A DNA stretch of 51,017 nt from an uncultured Campylobacter sp. (GTDB lineage Bacteria > Actinomycetota > Actinomycetes > Mycobacteriales > Mycobacteriaceae), in assembly GCA_943913625.1 (NCBI GenBank), contig CALTYW010000001.1, positions 1 through 51,017 of the forward strand, given 5' to 3'. A program made the position numbers and the translations under genes. The notes beneath the pieces were generated by a model. That model saw nothing but the letters and a program-made list of their open reading frames with translations, was not told the DNA's origin and searched no databases. Positions 1 to 7,820 of this stretch are shown here, in pieces; position 1 is the stretch's first letter; every line of letters starts with the position of its first letter.

Positions 1-3
1 TCG

Positions 4-318
4 GTGAAACTCCTTTCAGATCAGAGCCTCACACACAAACTTCCTGACACCCTCCTGCGCGCGGCGAACGAGGTCGACGGGTGGCGGCCGATCACCGTGA
101 TCGCCCACGACGGCACCCGCCTGATCTTCGAGACCGCCGACGGCGCCTTCGTCGTGTACAACCACGACGCGGACGCGCTCGACGAGGTGGTTGAGTTCCA
201 CCGCGGCTACCGCATGATGCGCGGGCCCGAGGTGCGCGGCGACGACGGCTACGTGCGGCGCTCGTCTTTGTGGGTGAGCTTCGAGCCGGTCGGGCCGTGC
301 CTGGCGGAGGACATCTGA
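4..318 (+). CDS. Host-side hypothetical protein
   Basis: A GTG-started frame of 104 residues lies left of the att repeat and is therefore host DNA. Only three bases precede the start, so the true N-terminus may lie outside the window. The protein is soluble and mixed in charge, with no membrane segment or motif that I recognise. It ends shortly before the terminator hairpin that serves the convergent tRNA gene. No function is assigned. Confidence 0.5.
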   Translation: MKLLSDQSLTHKLPDTLLRAANEVDGWRPITVIAHDGTRLIFETADGAFVVYNHDADALDEVVEFHRGYRMMRGPEVRGDDGYVRRSSLWVSFEPVGPCLAEDI

Positions 319-376
319 CCGGTGCTGTGTGCTGGCCGGCTCGCAGCGGCGGGCTAGCTGGCTCGGGGCATGCGAA

Positions 377-400
377 AGGCGGGGTGTGAAAACCCCGCCT
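377..400 (-). terminator. Host terminator hairpin downstream of the tRNA-Gly site
   Basis: Perfect 8-bp stem AGGCGGGG/CCCCGCCT with an 8-base loop. Read on the minus strand it is followed by TTTC. In the uninfected chromosome it would lie just beyond the 3' end of the minus-strand tRNA-Gly gene, so it is probably that gene's terminator, now separated from it by the prophage. Confidence 0.55.
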
Positions 401-404
401 GAGC

Positions 405-452
405 TGGAGCCGGCGACGAGAATCGAACTCGCACTCTCAGCTTGGGAAGCTG
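405..452. repeat. attL: Left att site: 48-bp copy of the tRNA-Gly 3' end
   Basis: This stretch is identical to 50964-51011. Read on the minus strand it carries the anticodon-stem side, T-arm and acceptor end (ending GGCTCCA) of a tRNA-Gly. To its right the sequence diverges into phage DNA, so this copy is only a tRNA fragment. It marks the left phage/host boundary, 151 bp before the integrase start. Confidence 0.9.
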
Positions 453-557
453 CGTTTCTGTGCTACCTTATGTTGCATATCGCGCTGTTTCCCCAGCTCG
501 CCGGTTGCTGCACAATGTTGCGGGGAGGAACCAAGTGACCTGGGGCGGAACGGGCGT

Positions 558-577
558 GTCCTGACTTTTGTCCTGAC
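558..577 (+). promoter_or_regulatory. Candidate integrase arm-type sites (left)
   Basis: Two direct copies of GTCCTGAC spaced 12 bp apart (558-565, 570-577). The same pair recurs with one base changed in the spacer at 50908-50927, inside the right phage end and in the same orientation. Tyrosine integrases bind short direct arm-type repeats flanking the core, and these fit that role. This is inferred from position and repetition. Confidence 0.6.
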
Positions 578-603
578 CTCCAACCCGAAAGACCACTACC
601 CCC

Positions 604-1821
604 ATGAGCGCCAACATCGGCAACATTCACTACCGCGAAAAAACCGGCCTATACGTCTTCACCGCCGACCTCGGAATCGGACCCGACGGCAAACGCCGCA
701 AACGCGAATACACCTCCAAGCGCAAGGACAAGCTCGTCGTCAAGCGCCGTGAAATCACCCGCCAGATCGCCACCGGAACCTACATCGCCGGCACCGTGCC
801 GACGGTGGGGCAGTGGTGGACACACTGGTGCGACGAGATAGCGGCGAAGCGGGTGCGCCCGAACGCGCTCGCGAACTACCGCTCGTATGGTCGCCGGCAT
901 GTCATCCCCGCTATCGGCCAGCGAAAACTCGACGCGCTCACAACCGACGATGTGCGCTACCTCCACAAGACGATGCGCGAGAGTGGTGTCAGCACCCGCA
1001 CCGTCGAAGCTGTCCACAACACGCTGCACAAGTGCCTGGACGACGCGGTGCGAGAAGACAAAGTCGCGATGAACGTGCTCGACAAGATGGACAAGCCCCG
1101 CGCCATCAGCCGCGAGCGTGAAGCGTTCACCGCCGCCGAGATGCGCGCCCTGGTCGCCACCATCGAGGGGGAGCCACCGATGTGGCGCGTCCGCTGGCTC
1201 ATGGCGCTACAGACAGGTGCGCGCCAGGGTGAGTGCTTGGGCCTGGAGTGGGAACGGGTGTTCCTCACGCCCGGCGCGGAAGCGGTGGACGTGTCGTGGC
1301 AGTTGCAGCGGGTGCCGTGGCGTCACGGGCGCGGCTGTGAGTGTGAGGCGGGTGTGTCTGCTGCGCGCTGCCATGTGCGTGAGCCTGATGCTGCGGAGGA
1401 TTTCGAGTTGCGCCCGTGCTACCTGGGTAGGTGGTTTCAGCGTCCGAAGACGGCGGCGTCGATTCGTGCCGTGCCGATCCAGGGGCGGCTGGTGGAGGCG
1501 TTTTGGGCGCTGCATGAGGAGCGGGCCGAGGTGCATGGCCAGGTGCGCGACGGTGATCTGGTGTTCTGTGACTTGCAGGGCAGGCCGTTGACGCCGCAGG
1601 CGGATAACCGGGCGTGGCATGAGCTGTGCGAGCGGGCGGGGGTGCGTGATGTGGATTTGCACTCGGCGCGCCACACGATGGTGTCGCTGATGCTGGAGGC
1701 TGGGGTAGACCCGGAGATTATCCGGCAGCTTGTGGGGCACTCGACGCTGGTGTCGACGCGGCATTATCTGCATGTGTCGCAGGATGCGGCGCGGAAAGCG
1801 TTGACTGCCTGGGGAGGGTAA
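604..1821 (+). CDS. int: Tyrosine-family site-specific integrase
   Basis: This 405-residue protein catalyses recombination between attP and the tRNA-Gly attB. The N-terminal 60 residues look like an arm-binding domain, about 65-165 is a SAM-like core-binding domain, and the rest is catalytic. The expected catalytic residues are visible: Arg207 (GARQGE), Lys282, His353 and Arg356 (HSARH), His379 (GHST) and the nucleophile Tyr388. A Cys-rich insertion at about 245-271 (CECEAG, RCHV) sits between the catalytic Arg and Lys. The start is ATG 604; the upstream Shine-Dalgarno is weak (GAAAG). The 3' end overlaps the convergent gene at 1718-2056. Codons end mainly in C up to about position 1250 and in G/T after it, suggesting a mosaic gene. 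Confidence 0.95.
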   Translation: MSANIGNIHYREKTGLYVFTADLGIGPDGKRRKREYTSKRKDKLVVKRREITRQIATGTYIAGTVPTVGQWWTHWCDEIAAKRVRPNALANYRSYGRRHVIPAIGQRKLDALTTDDVRYLHKTMRESGVSTRTVEAVHNTLHKCLDDAVREDKVAMNVLDKMDKPRAISREREAFTAAEMRALVATIEGEPPMWRVRWLMALQTGARQGECLGLEWERVFLTPGAEAVDVSWQLQRVPWRHGRGCECEAGVSAARCHVREPDAAEDFELRPCYLGRWFQRPKTAASIRAVPIQGRLVEAFWALHEERAEVHGQVRDGDLVFCDLQGRPLTPQADNRAWHELCERAGVRDVDLHSARHTMVSLMLEAGVDPEIIRQLVGHSTLVSTRHYLHVSQDAARKALTAWGG

Positions 1822-2056
1822 TTTCGGAGGTGGCTTGGGGGACGCCGCCGATGATGTGCCAGGTCTGGATGAGCCAGGTTTGGCCGGTGGTGGCGAGGGG
1901 GTGGTTTCCGAACATTGCCCAGTCAGCTTGTACGGCTGTCTGTTCTATTTCGGTGAGGTGTTCGCCGGGGAGGGTGATGCCGCGTTGGGGGATGACGAGT
2001 AGGTCTGGTGGGCGCGTGTTATTCGCTTTCTGTGCTGCTTGGATACTTGAATTCAT
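1718..2056 (-). CDS. Small protein downstream of the repressor
   Basis: A 112-residue frame on the lysogeny strand. Codons in 1800-2000 follow the strong C-ending bias of the phage (CTC, ATC, ACC, GGC), which supports real coding. The start overlaps the end of the repressor gene by 38 bases, so the two are probably co-transcribed. The last ~35 residues run antisense inside the 3' end of the integrase gene, giving a convergent overlap of about 100 bp. I do not recognise the family. It lacks the HExxH motif of the ImmA peptidases often found beside phage repressors. Confidence 0.55.
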   Translation of the reverse strand: MNSSIQAAQKANNTRPPDLLVIPQRGITLPGEHLTEIEQTAVQADWAMFGNHPLATTGQTWLIQTWHIIGGVPQATSEITLPRQSTLSAPHPATHADNAASTPASSAPQAAG

Positions 2057-2417
2057 CTACGAGACTTTCGATTATGTCTTGCTGGTGTGGTGTCAGTGTA
2101 GTGATGTCGACGAATTTGACCCTAGCATTTACCGAACGGATTTTCGAAAGATCGGGCCAGCGATCTTTCGGCACCCTCCCAGCGTGGAGAACTTCAGCAG
2201 GTGGCAAGTTCAGCGTCACCGCGAGACGCACCGCAGTATCGCCGTCAAGCGTGAAAACGCTGCGCTCGTACCACTCGCCGCGCTCTAACTGGCCCACCCA
2301 GTGGCGCGACTTCCCCATCGCGGCACCGAGCTGCTGCTGCGTCATGCCCAGGGCAAGCCGCGCCTTTCTGACCATGTTCCCGAGCTTCAAATTCGGCTCA
2401 TAATTGCTGGCTTCCAT
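2019..2417 (-). CDS. XRE-family phage repressor
   Basis: A 132-residue protein with an N-terminal Cro/C1-type helix-turn-helix at about residues 13-45 (MVRKARLALGMTQQQLGAAM, then SRHWVGQLERGE). The C-terminal half probably mediates oligomerisation. It has no LexA-type Ser/Lys protease motif, so induction by RecA self-cleavage is unlikely. I chose the ATG at 2417 rather than the frame's upstream ATG at 2465 because a TAGCAT -10 box lies 7 nt before it, which would give a leaderless mRNA. The gene is divergent from the early operon and is the best candidate for the immunity repressor. Confidence 0.85.
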   Translation of the reverse strand: MEASNYEPNLKLGNMVRKARLALGMTQQQLGAAMGKSRHWVGQLERGEWYERSVFTLDGDTAVRLAVTLNLPPAEVLHAGRVPKDRWPDLSKIRSVNARVKFVDITTLTPHQQDIIESLVDEFKYPSSTESE

Positions 2418-2424
2418 GCGGGGA

Positions 2425-2453
2425 ATGCTACCTAGTGCAGCAGTCGAGTAGCA
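2425..2453 (-). promoter_or_regulatory. Repressor promoter (leaderless), TAGGTAGCAT box
   Basis: On the minus strand a TAGCAT -10 box (2430-2425) lies inside TAGGTAGCAT, 7 nt from the repressor ATG. A TGCTGCAC element just upstream resembles the ATGTTGC motif of the other phage promoters. The -35 is poor. Together with the divergent promoter at 2494-2522 it forms the likely lysis/lysogeny switch. Confidence 0.5.
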
Positions 2454-2493
2454 CGTCACAACCATGTAATTTCAGGGGGTAGGCAGCAGCATG

Positions 2494-2522
2494 TTGCACA
2501 TTAATGTTGCGTTAGGTAACAT
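2494..2522 (+). promoter_or_regulatory. Early rightward promoter with ATGTTGC half-sites
   Basis: TTGCAC (2494-2499), 17 bp, TAACAT (2517-2522): a near-ideal sigma-70-type promoter facing the early operon. Two direct copies of ATGTTGC (2491-2497, 2504-2510) overlap the -35 and the spacer, and the -10 is embedded in TTAGGTAACAT. The same layout recurs at 8454, 16802 and, on the minus strand, 25818. Confidence 0.7.
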
Positions 2523-2523
2523 A

Positions 2524-2558
2524 GGAACCATCAGGAACCGAGCGGAACAGAACGGAAC
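2524..2558 (+). repeat. Four GGAAC repeats phased at exactly 10 bp
   Basis: GGAAC occurs at 2524, 2534, 2544 and 2554, immediately downstream of the early -10 box and so in the first transcribed bases. Looser GGAAC copies follow the related element near 8497-8531 and lie at 526-551 near the left att. One-helical-turn phasing suggests protein binding on one DNA face, or an RNA element in the leader. Confidence 0.6.
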
Positions 2559-2621
2559 CTGCACCACCACCAACCACCCCCTGGTGCTGCCACACCAGAT
2601 ACCCCCGAAAGCGAGAACACC

Positions 2622-2960
2622 ATGAGCACCCTCACCATCGACTGGAACGCACCCGTCACCAAAACCCGCCCCATCGGCGCAGGCAAGAGCGAATCATTCA
2701 TCGTCGTATTCACCGCTGACGAGCGCCCCTCCAACGGCGCGATCTGCCGCAACTACGCACAGCACCTCGGCGTCAACGGCCAGGGCCAAGACCTCTACGG
2801 CACCACCGTGAAGCTCATCGAGGACTACACGAACTTCGACAGCATCCCGAACATCCTGCGCGTCTCCTACGGTGACGGCCTGCGCCCGATCTTCGCGCAG
2901 CCGGTAGACCCCTCCGGTGTCACCCAGCCCGACGCGACCAAAGCCGTCAAATGGTTCTAG
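2622..2960 (+). CDS. First early-operon protein, unknown function
   Basis: A 112-residue soluble protein and the first gene after the early promoter, with a leader of about 95 nt. It starts at ATG 2622 behind GAAAGCGAG. No motif is recognised. The following 118 bp include an inverted repeat (GGGGAG/CTCCCC near 2993-3005) without a T-run, possibly an attenuator or processing site. First-operon position suggests an immediate-early role, but nothing in the sequence names it. Confidence 0.65.
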   Translation: MSTLTIDWNAPVTKTRPIGAGKSESFIVVFTADERPSNGAICRNYAQHLGVNGQGQDLYGTTVKLIEDYTNFDSIPNILRVSYGDGLRPIFAQPVDPSGVTQPDATKAVKWF

Positions 2961-3078
2961 AACGATAGCCCGACGAGCAGGCGGGGGAGTGCAAGCCTCC
3001 CCACGGGTACTGGGGCGACACGGCCCACCACGACCGCTGCCACGGTCACCCGCCAACCACATGGAAAAGGAGAGCACC

Positions 3079-3501
3079 ATGAAAACCATCGACAGCCGCA
3101 CGATGCGAACCATCCTCCAGGAGACAACCAGCAACGAAGAGCTGCGCGCCCGCCTGGAAGACTTCGCAGAGTTCGAAAGCGTCGACAAGAAGCAGCGCGA
3201 ATTCGTCGAGCGAATCACCAACCTTGACCGCTGCCTGTCGACTGTCGCAGGCGTTAAACCGTCGAAAATTGACCCGACCATCAGCTCCTATTTCCCTGGC
3301 CAAGGAGACAGCCTGGAATACAAGATCGGCGGGTATCTCGCGTCCATCTTCGGCAGCGCGGAACACCAGACAGTGATGTGTGTCGAAGTGCGCCGCGGCC
3401 AGTACAATCCGGAGCTTGCGTCTTTCAGGGCATACGAAATCGCCCCTGAAAAAGTTGCTGAACTCGTCGTCAACTGCATCGACACCCTCAAGCGCAAGTA
3501 G
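3079..3501 (+). CDS. Hypothetical early protein
   Basis: A 140-residue protein, acidic/basic mixed and probably helical in the first 60 residues. I chose ATG 3079 over upstream in-frame starts because AAAGGAG lies directly before it. No domain is recognised. It lies 20 bp upstream of the HTH gene at 3521 in the same transcript. Confidence 0.65.
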   Translation: MKTIDSRTMRTILQETTSNEELRARLEDFAEFESVDKKQREFVERITNLDRCLSTVAGVKPSKIDPTISSYFPGQGDSLEYKIGGYLASIFGSAEHQTVMCVEVRRGQYNPELASFRAYEIAPEKVAELVVNCIDTLKRK

Positions 3502-3520
3502 CGAACTGGAGGACAGAATA

Positions 3521-3706
3521 ATGCCAGAAAAGGACTACCTCACCGTCGAAGAAGTTGCGCACGTCACCGGCTTCTCCGACCGCTTCATCAGAAACCACAT
3601 CCGCGCCGGCAACCTCGCCGCGTTGAAGATCGGACGGACGTACCGCATCCGCCGTCCCGAAGTTCACGAGTTCATGGAATTCCTCGCGGACACCACCGCC
3701 GCATAA
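3521..3706 (+). CDS. Small winged-HTH protein, candidate excisionase
   Basis: A 61-residue protein with the short HTH_17/MerR-like pattern typical of excisionases and recombination directionality factors: YLTVEEVAHVTGFSDRFIRN, then a recognition helix and wing (GNLAALKIGRTYRIRR). It starts at ATG 3521 behind GGAGGA. Length and early position suit an Xis that would pair with the integrase at 604. It could instead be a small transcription regulator. Confidence 0.65.
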   Translation: MPEKDYLTVEEVAHVTGFSDRFIRNHIRAGNLAALKIGRTYRIRRPEVHEFMEFLADTTAA

Positions 3707-3804
3707 GCGAGTGGCCACCGCGACGCCGGGACTGCCATCCCGATAAGCGCGCCGAAGTGACCACTCAAATGCACATGTACCCACCAACCACGATGGAGAA
3801 CACA

Positions 3805-4815
3805 ATGCACCATCACCCTAACACCGTCGAGCTGTTGCCCGAAACGTCCGACCGCAACGCCTGGCTCGAGCAGCGACGCCACGGCATCGGCTCAAGCGAC
3901 GCCAGCATCATCATGGGCCTGTCCACCTACGAATCCCCCTACACGCTGTGGGAGCAGAAGACCGGGCGCGCCCCGCTCGACCCGCCCGTCGACCGCGACA
4001 CCGAAGAGCTACGCGAGTGGGGCAACCGCCTAGAGCCGGTGATCCGCGCCGCTGTTGGGGAAGAACTCGGCCTGGACATCGTCAAAGAGGACCGCGCTTG
4101 GGCCAACAAGGAACGCCCGTGGCTGCGCGCCAACCTCGACGGCATCGTCGCCGGCCAGGAAATCGTCTTCGAGTTCAAGAACACGTCCTCGTTTATGCGT
4201 CCGCAGTGGGAAGACCAAATCCCCGACCACGCCGAAATCCAGGTGCACCACACCGGGCTTGTGTGCGGGTGGACGGACGCTGTCGTTGCCGGCCTGATCG
4301 GGGGGAATCACCTCGCGATCCACCGCCTGGAGCTGAACCCGAACATTCTGGAGATGATGCTGACCGCCGAAGAGAAGTTTTGGCAGCACGTCCAGGACGA
4401 CACGGCCCCCGATGTGGACTGGCACGAGCGCACCAAAGACGCACTGCTCACCGAGTGGCGTCAGACCCGCACCATCGGCACCCAAGAGGTATCCGAGCAG
4501 GACGCCCGCAAGTGGGTGGAGCAGTACCACGCCGCGCACGCCGCCTACAAGGACGCCGAGAAACGCAAGGCTGAAGCCACCAACAACCTGTTGAAGCTCA
4601 TGGCAGGCCACGATCAGATCGCCACCGGAGACACCATTTGGGCGAAGACGAAGCGCGGGAAGCTCAACGCGAAGAAGCTCAGCGCGGACAAGCCCGAGCT
4701 GTACGCGAAGTATCTCACCGCCCGCGCCCTCGATACCGACCGGCTCAAGGACGAGCACCCGGACGTGTACGCCGACTACCAGACCATCAGTGTGGCACCG
4801 CAGAAGATCGCCTAA
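3805..4815 (+). CDS. YqaJ-type viral recombinase (lambda exonuclease fold)
   Basis: A 336-residue 5'-3' exonuclease of the YqaJ/lambda Exo family that resects DNA ends for the annealase encoded next. The GIGSSDASIIMG motif is at 27-38, and the catalytic triad is visible as Asp112 (NLDGIV), Glu123 and Lys125 (FEFK). The Gln-containing motif (AEIQVHH) follows. The C-terminal 90 residues are Lys-rich and helical. Start chosen at ATG 3805, 6 nt after GGAG, rather than an ATG 48 nt upstream. With the RecT gene at 4867 it forms a two-gene recombination module. Confidence 0.9.
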   Translation: MHHHPNTVELLPETSDRNAWLEQRRHGIGSSDASIIMGLSTYESPYTLWEQKTGRAPLDPPVDRDTEELREWGNRLEPVIRAAVGEELGLDIVKEDRAWANKERPWLRANLDGIVAGQEIVFEFKNTSSFMRPQWEDQIPDHAEIQVHHTGLVCGWTDAVVAGLIGGNHLAIHRLELNPNILEMMLTAEEKFWQHVQDDTAPDVDWHERTKDALLTEWRQTRTIGTQEVSEQDARKWVEQYHAAHAAYKDAEKRKAEATNNLLKLMAGHDQIATGDTIWAKTKRGKLNAKKLSADKPELYAKYLTARALDTDRLKDEHPDVYADYQTISVAPQKIA

Positions 4816-4866
4816 ACCACACAACTCCACACAGACCACACAACCTCACATAAGGAGAACCCGAAA

Positions 4867-5712
4867 ATGGCACGAGACCTCGAAGCACGCATGGCCCAGA
4901 ACAACGCCCCCGCCCAGCAGCGCACCGCGAACATCGCAGACCAAATCCGCTCGATGGAGCAGCAGTTCGCAATGGCCGCGCCCAAGGGCATGGAAGCAAC
5001 CCAGCTCGTCCGCGACGCGCTCACTTGCCTGCGCCAGACCCCGAAGCTCGCCCAGTGCACCCCGCAGTCGGTGCTCGGCTCGCTCATGACCTGCGCCCAG
5101 CTGGGCCTGCGCCCCGGCGTGCTGGGCCACGCCTACCTGTTGCCGTTCTGGGATAAGCGCGCTGGCGGCCAGGTCGCGCAGCTCGTGATCGGCTACCAGG
5201 GGCTGATCGAGCTGGCGCACCGCTCCGGCCAGATCCAATCCCTGATCGCCCGCACCGTGTACGAAAACGACGTGTTCGATGTGGACTACGGCCTGGAAGA
5301 CAAGCTCGTCCACAAGCCCTACATGGGCGGGGATAAGGGCAACCCGGTCGCCTACTACGCCGTCGCGAAGTTCGTAACCGGCGGTCACGCGTTCTACGTC
5401 ATGTCGCACCAGGAAATGCTTGCCTACCGCGACGAACACGCCAAGGCCCGCAACCGCCAAGGCCAGGTATTCGGCCCGTGGGTCGACAATTTCGAAGCCA
5501 TGGCCCACAAGACGTGTGTGCGTCAGCTGTCGAAGTGGATGCCGAAGTCAACGGAGTTGGCGACGGCTATCGCTGCGGACGAGACGATCCGTGTCGACCT
5601 TGCACCAGACGCGATCAACTACGGCGAGCACCCGCAAGGCGACAACGACGCCCCGGAGCACGTCGACGGGGAAGTCGTCGACGAGCCGGAGCAGGAACCG
5701 GCCACCGCGTAA
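4867..5712 (+). CDS. recT: RecT-family single-strand annealing protein
   Basis: A 281-residue annealase that pairs complementary single strands left by the YqaJ exonuclease. Family hallmarks are the central CAQLGLRPG, LLPFWDKR and LVIGYQGLIELAHRSG segments and the FGPWVDNFEAMAHKT region. The C-terminus is strongly acidic (about residues 255-281), as in many phage RecT proteins. It has a strong TAAGGAG upstream of ATG 4867 and follows the exonuclease by 51 bp. Confidence 0.93.
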   Translation: MARDLEARMAQNNAPAQQRTANIADQIRSMEQQFAMAAPKGMEATQLVRDALTCLRQTPKLAQCTPQSVLGSLMTCAQLGLRPGVLGHAYLLPFWDKRAGGQVAQLVIGYQGLIELAHRSGQIQSLIARTVYENDVFDVDYGLEDKLVHKPYMGGDKGNPVAYYAVAKFVTGGHAFYVMSHQEMLAYRDEHAKARNRQGQVFGPWVDNFEAMAHKTCVRQLSKWMPKSTELATAIAADETIRVDLAPDAINYGEHPQGDNDAPEHVDGEVVDEPEQEPATA

Positions 5713-5808
5713 GCGCCACCACCACCGGGGCGGGGCATCCGGTTATCACACCCCACACCCGGCGCGCCTGCCAGCGCGCCACCAACCCACCAACCCCGAA
5801 AGAACGCA

Positions 5809-6636
5809 ATGACCACACGTAAATGCAAGCACCCCAGCTGCCCGAACCGCACCCGCCGCCTGGACGGGTGGTGCAGCGACTGCGCATTCCTCGTCGGCAC
5901 CCGCGAACCGTCCACCGACGCCGGCGAAGCCCGCGACCTCCTCGATCAGCTCTACCGCCAAGGCTGGACACGCGACGCAATCGCCACCCAAACCGGCCTG
6001 ACCACCAAAGCTCTGTGTGCAATCCGCCACGGCAAAACCACCACCGCGCAACCGCGCACCATCACCCTGCTGCGCAGCCTGATCGACACTGACCCCATCG
6101 AACACATCGACCTGCGCCCCGCCTGGCCCTACATGCGCCGCCTGCGCGCACTCCAAGCAGCCGGACACCCCCAGGAAGATATTGCCGCACGCGCCGGACT
6201 ATCGACATCGATGCTGTCGAAGATCACGCTCGGCAAAGCCCAGGACGTCACACGCCGCACCGCCCAGGCCATCGAACGGGCGTGGCGTGACCTCGCCGGC
6301 CAACCCGTGGCAGGCCCGCCCACGAAGCTCGCGGCCCGGATGATGTGGGAACCGCCGATGGGGTGGGACGACATCGACGACCCGGACGAGCAGCACCCCG
6401 CGCCGTTGCTGTACATCCCGCTCTCGGCGGGGGAGCGACGCCACGCCCGCACGATCCTCGACACCTACCCGGCGCGCTCGTGGCCGTACGAAATCGGGCG
6501 TGAGTCCCTCGTGGACATTGCCAGGGGGAAGCGCAACGCGTCGCACCCCGCCACCATTGATCTGCTGTACGCCGAGAGTGAGCGTATCCGCACCGCGAGG
6601 CGCGACCGGGCAGGTGAGCGCCGTGCAGCAGCTTGA
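5809..6636 (+). CDS. Zinc-finger plus double HTH DNA-binding protein
   Basis: A 275-residue protein. The first 25 residues carry four cysteines (CKHPSCPN, WCSDC), probably a zinc knuckle. Two helix-turn-helix segments follow: about 48-70 (WTRDAIATQTGLTTKALCAI) and about 120-150 (HPQEDIAARAGLSTSMLSKI). A third similar region may lie near the C-terminus. Such proteins are common in early operons of actinobacteriophages and are annotated only as DNA-binding. Its own target is unknown. Its 3' end overlaps the next gene. Confidence 0.75.
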   Translation: MTTRKCKHPSCPNRTRRLDGWCSDCAFLVGTREPSTDAGEARDLLDQLYRQGWTRDAIATQTGLTTKALCAIRHGKTTTAQPRTITLLRSLIDTDPIEHIDLRPAWPYMRRLRALQAAGHPQEDIAARAGLSTSMLSKITLGKAQDVTRRTAQAIERAWRDLAGQPVAGPPTKLAARMMWEPPMGWDDIDDPDEQHPAPLLYIPLSAGERRHARTILDTYPARSWPYEIGRESLVDIARGKRNASHPATIDLLYAESERIRTARRDRAGERRAAA

Positions 6637-6961
6637 ATTTGACCTCGGCGGCCTGGACGTGCGCGATGTGGCCTACTACGCCGAAATCGCGATCCACCGG
6701 GGGTGGGACGCCGCAGCACAGCAAGTGATGGGCGCGCTCGCTCGTAGTGGCCGGCCTTTTACCTCCGATGATTTTCGCCGCCTGATGGCTGACGCGCCCG
6801 AGCCGCACCACCCGAACGTGATCGGCTCGTTCTTCCGCCGCGCCCGCGCCGACGGACTTATCAAACCCACCGGCAGGTTCAGGTGCGCCACCACCGCCAG
6901 TCGCCACGGAGCCGCAATCCGCGAATGGGTAGGCACCACGCCGGACACCCGCGCCGCATAG
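6614..6961 (+). CDS. Hypothetical protein with a winged-helix look
   Basis: About 115 residues if GTG 6614 is used (GTG 6623 is equally possible); both overlap the upstream gene. The segment from RSGRPFTSDDFRRL to ARADGLIKPTGRFR resembles a small winged-helix fold, often seen in phage genes beside replication initiators. I infer DNA binding at low confidence. The next gene begins 50 bp later. Confidence 0.6.
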   Translation: MSAVQQLEFDLGGLDVRDVAYYAEIAIHRGWDAAAQQVMGALARSGRPFTSDDFRRLMADAPEPHHPNVIGSFFRRARADGLIKPTGRFRCATTASRHGAAIREWVGTTPDTRAA

Positions 6962-7010
6962 CCACTGTCACGTTTGTAATTACGACCACCAGATTCACGA
7001 GGAACATCGA

Positions 7011-7820
7011 ATGCGAATTAGGTCAATCAAGCCAGAGTTCTGGCGCTCACCCGACATCTCGAACCTGGAGATCGAAGACCGACTGCTGTTCATCGGGCTG
7101 TGGTCGTACGTCGACGACAACGGCGTCGGCCAAGATCGGGTCAGTCTCGTGGCCGCTGATCTGTTCGCCGATGATCTTTCGCGAGACCCTCGCGAGACTC
7201 TCGCGAGGGTTACCGGAGGTCTCGCGAGACTTTCCGAAGCGGGCCGAATCGAGCGCTACACCGTCGACGGGCGCGACTACCTCGCCGTGACCAACTGGAC
7301 GAAGCACCAGCGCATCGACAAGCCCAACAAGCCCCGCTATCCGCTGCCTACCAGCGAAAACGCCATCATTCGCGAGACAGTCGCGACACCCTCGCGAGAT
7401 ACTCGCGACACCCTCGCGACAGTTCCGCGCCTGGAACAGGGGAACAGAGGAACAGGGGAGCAGGGGAGCAGGGGAGCAGACACCCCACCCGACGAAGACC
7501 ACGACGACCTGGACGCGCTCGCTGACGCTCACGCCCAGGAGGTCAACTCCCCAGTCGCGCCGGGCGTGTACGGCACCCCGGAGGAACCCCGCTGTCGACG
7601 CCACGCCGGAAGCCCCGACCCACCCCACTGCGGAGGATGCGGCAAAGCCCGCCGCTGGTTCGAAAAACGCGAAGCCGAAGCCCAGGCCGAAGCCGAACGG
7701 CAACGCGCCGCAGAACGCGCCAGAGCCGACGCCTGCCCCTACTGCGAGGGCGGGTGGCGCAAAGGCACCAACCCCGCCCAGCGCTGCACCCACGATCCCG
7801 CCAAGGAGGACGCCGCATGA
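7011..7820 (+). CDS. Replication initiator, lambda O-like logic
   Basis: A 269-residue protein. The N-terminal ~115 residues (from MRIRSIKPEFWRSPDI) match the winged-helix N-domain of actinophage and Firmicute phage replication initiators. A low-complexity linker at about 145-160 (EQGNRGTGEQGSRG) is encoded by a period-9 purine repeat at 7432-7478. The C-terminal part has two Cys pairs (CRRH, CGGCGK; CPYCEGG) that may bind zinc. The gene itself contains nine TCGCGA iterons, the pattern expected when the initiator binds an origin inside its own gene. Start ATG 7011; TGA overlaps the next ATG. Confidence 0.8.
   Translation: MRIRSIKPEFWRSPDISNLEIEDRLLFIGLWSYVDDNGVGQDRVSLVAADLFADDLSRDPRETLARVTGGLARLSEAGRIERYTVDGRDYLAVTNWTKHQRIDKPNKPRYPLPTSENAIIRETVATPSRDTRDTLATVPRLEQGNRGTGEQGSRGADTPPDEDHDDLDALADAHAQEVNSPVAPGVYGTPEEPRCRRHAGSPDPPHCGGCGKARRWFEKREAEAQAEAERQRAAERARADACPYCEGGWRKGTNPAQRCTHDPAKEDAA
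7179..7419 (+). other. Probable replication origin: 11-bp TCGCGA iterons
   Basis: TCGCGA occurs at 7179, 7190, 7201 and 7222, then at 7370, 7381, 7392, 7403 and 7414. Spacing is 11, 11, 21 in the first cluster and exactly 11 four times in the second. The first cluster includes the palindrome GTCTCGCGAGAC (7219-7230). All lie inside the initiator gene, as lambda iterons lie inside gene O. Origin function is inferred. Confidence 0.65.

Noticed and set aside
2961..3078. Start of the 3079 gene at 2917
   Set aside because: That frame overlaps the previous gene and has no ribosome site, while ATG 3079 has AAAGGAG at proper spacing.
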